Positions 62,692 to 64,000 of a DNA stretch of 64,000 nucleotides are shown here, one piece after another (position 1 is the first letter of the stretch; the number at the start of each line of letters is the position of its first letter). The translations under genes and the position numbers were made by a program. The notes under the pieces were generated by a model, which searched no databases, had not been told where the DNA came from, and worked only from the letters and a program-made list of their open reading frames with translations. The stretch is from Anarhynchus alexandrinus (Eukaryota; Chordata; Aves; Charadriiformes; Charadriidae), in NCBI GenBank assembly GCA_008711295.1, contig VUYV01000046.1, positions 845,515 through 909,514 of the forward strand. The letters run 5' to 3'.

Positions 62692-62824
62692 GTTACCATA
62701 CTTCAGTTTTTGGAGTCTTCAGTGACTGCCTTCTGGACAATCTACCAGGAGTGAAGACCAATGGCTGTACTGTTGAAGTCATTCCAGCTTTGCCAAGGCT
62801 GCAGATCAGTACCTCCCTTCCAAG
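62692..62824 (+). CDS. TRAPPC9: TRAPPC9 internal exon (about residues 652-696), last in window
   Basis: Acceptor cttctaaaaatcag is purine-rich just before the AG, although a tttt run lies slightly upstream; donor GTGAGA. The first two bases complete glycine and the exon ends with AG, two bases of the next codon. It reads [20 protein letters not shown], then [23 protein letters not shown]. It matches human except in the loop KTNGCTV (human KTSGSTV). The next human residues begin with arginine then SAHSLQ; no sequence of that kind follows, so the next true exon lies beyond the window. Confidence 0.96.
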
Positions 62825-64000
62825 GTGAGAAACTGAATTAAATGATGATTTTATTTGGTCGTATTTAAGTGTTAGTCACATGCTGAATAAAAACTTCTAC
62901 ATCTGAGTATATAATCAGTGCTTCAGTAAAATAAGACATAAACTATGTCTGAGCTATTTACTTTGGAATATAAATCTTAAGTTTTTTGTTTTACTGCTTG
63001 AAACCTTGGAATTTCATAGAAAATATTTTGACATTTAATTAACTGAGGTAGTGTAATGATTATTCATTATTAAAGCCATACTTTTAATAGAATGAATCCT
63101 TTAAAGGCTAAATGTTCATAGAGTCCTGAAGTAAAGAGGTAATCCATGGAATAGTGTAGGTTAGAAAGGGTGCTCCTGAAGGTCATCTGGTCCAGGATCT
63201 TGCTCAAAGTAGGGCCAGCTTTGAAAGTGATATGACTTAAATGTAAGATCAGGTTGCCCAGGGCATGATCTAGTTAAATTTTAATTATGTCCATGGGCAG
63301 TGTTTCCATCACTTCTGTGGGAAATCAGTTCCAATGTCTGACCACACTCACAAGAGTAAAAATCACCCCCTCTTCTTTTTTTTTCAAATTGAACAAACCC
63401 AGCTCTTTGAACCTGTCCTCATATGTCATGTGCTCTAGCCTCCTAATCAGTTTCATAACCCTCTTCTGGACTTGCTCCAATATATCAATATTTCCGTTGT
63501 TCAGGAGGGGCCTAAACTTGATACCATACTACAGAAACAATATGTTTAAGAAGTACAGGAAGAATCAACTAAAAAACCTTCTGTATAAACTCACCAAAAA
63601 GGACACAGTAGTAGGGTGGGTTTTTTGTGAAGGTCTTTTTGAGCTTTTTTCCGTGAAGAATGTGGCTGACTAATTCCATGATTGTAGAGAGCTGGTAAGA
63701 TGCTGATTCAATTCAATTTTTGGAACTCTTCAAGGTTCAAGAGCATTAACCCACTAAGCTGCATGTTGATCACTATGTCAAAGTCTTGCCATCCATCTAT
63801 GTGTTTCAAATAGTTATAAAAGTACGGAGTTTTGGTTTTCAATATTTTGTTTGGTTGTTGTTTTTCTTTTTTTAATATTCCTTTTAGCTATGGATCAGGA
63901 AACAACCTCTTGTTACTTACTGCCTTGATAGCTCAAGTACCACAGGGATTTTTCTATTGATTGGAAGATCTCAGCTCCATTTATGATCCTTAGTAGGATG
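62825..64000 (+). other. TRAPPC9: TRAPPC9 intron, 5' part only
   Basis: It begins with donor GTGAGA and continues past the end of the window. It contains an old antisense CR1 (63141-63533). The sequence after it holds a poly-pyrimidine/AG site near 63887 that I do not accept as the next exon. Confidence 0.85.
63141..63533 (-). mobile_element. Old CR1 LINE 3' end, antisense
   Basis: Decayed but ordered CR1 blocks in inverted orientation: aatccatggaatagtgtagg, aggtcatctggtccaggatc, gatcaggttgcccagggcat, gaacctgtcctcatatgtca and ataaccctcttctggacttg. Divergence is similar to the copy at 52215. Confidence 0.8.

Overview
The window is vertebrate nuclear DNA, almost certainly from a bird. It is AT-rich, about 98% non-coding, and littered with CR1 LINE copies. 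Their shared 3' end (a conserved tail of about 100 bp finishing in ATTCTATGA-type repeats) is typical of avian genomes. Nothing here is organised like a bacterial operon, a CRISPR locus or a virus.

The only protein-coding gene I can support is the middle of TRAPPC9 (also called NIBP; the Trs120 homologue), on the + strand. Ten consecutive internal exons lie at 1176-1304, 8798-8919, 11297-11422, 17653-17869, 20689-20832, 38000-38126, 42889-43034, 50406-50491, 60940-61066 and 62692-62824. They are bounded by AG/GT splice sites, keep phase across every junction, contain no stop, and encode about 452 residues. By comparison with the human protein as I recall it, these are residues about 244-696 of roughly 1148. 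The start codon and the first exons lie before the window and the C-terminal exons lie after it. TRAPPC9 is a subunit of the TRAPPII tethering and Rab-activating complex. This segment covers the central helical-repeat region and the start of the beta-sandwich (Ig-like) region.

Region by region. 1-1175 is an antisense, decayed CR1 running almost to the first exon. 1305-8797 carries a sense CR1 that is partly duplicated around a single N. 11423-17652 carries a sense CR1 that is duplicated around another single N, with a retroviral-type LTR fragment in one copy only. 20833-37999 is the longest intron and holds three sense CR1 3' ends plus a possible LTR-related repeat. 38127-42888 has an antisense CR1. 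43035-50405 holds an antisense CR1 with remnants of its ORF1 esterase, a 647-base gap, a very GC-rich block and another CR1 end cut off at an N. 50492-60939 has an old sense CR1, a long antisense CR1 and a 144-bp tandem duplication. 62825-64000 has an old antisense CR1.

I did not find a convincing new biological system. The observations most worth checking are: (1) single-N joins flanked by duplicated sequence, which look like two haplotypes placed end to end, one of them showing an LTR-filled and an LTR-empty version of the same site; (2) an inverted pair of closely related CR1 copies around one TRAPPC9 exon; and (3) the GC-rich block beside the 647-base gap, which is either a promoter/CpG island inside the intron or the 5' end of a CR1.
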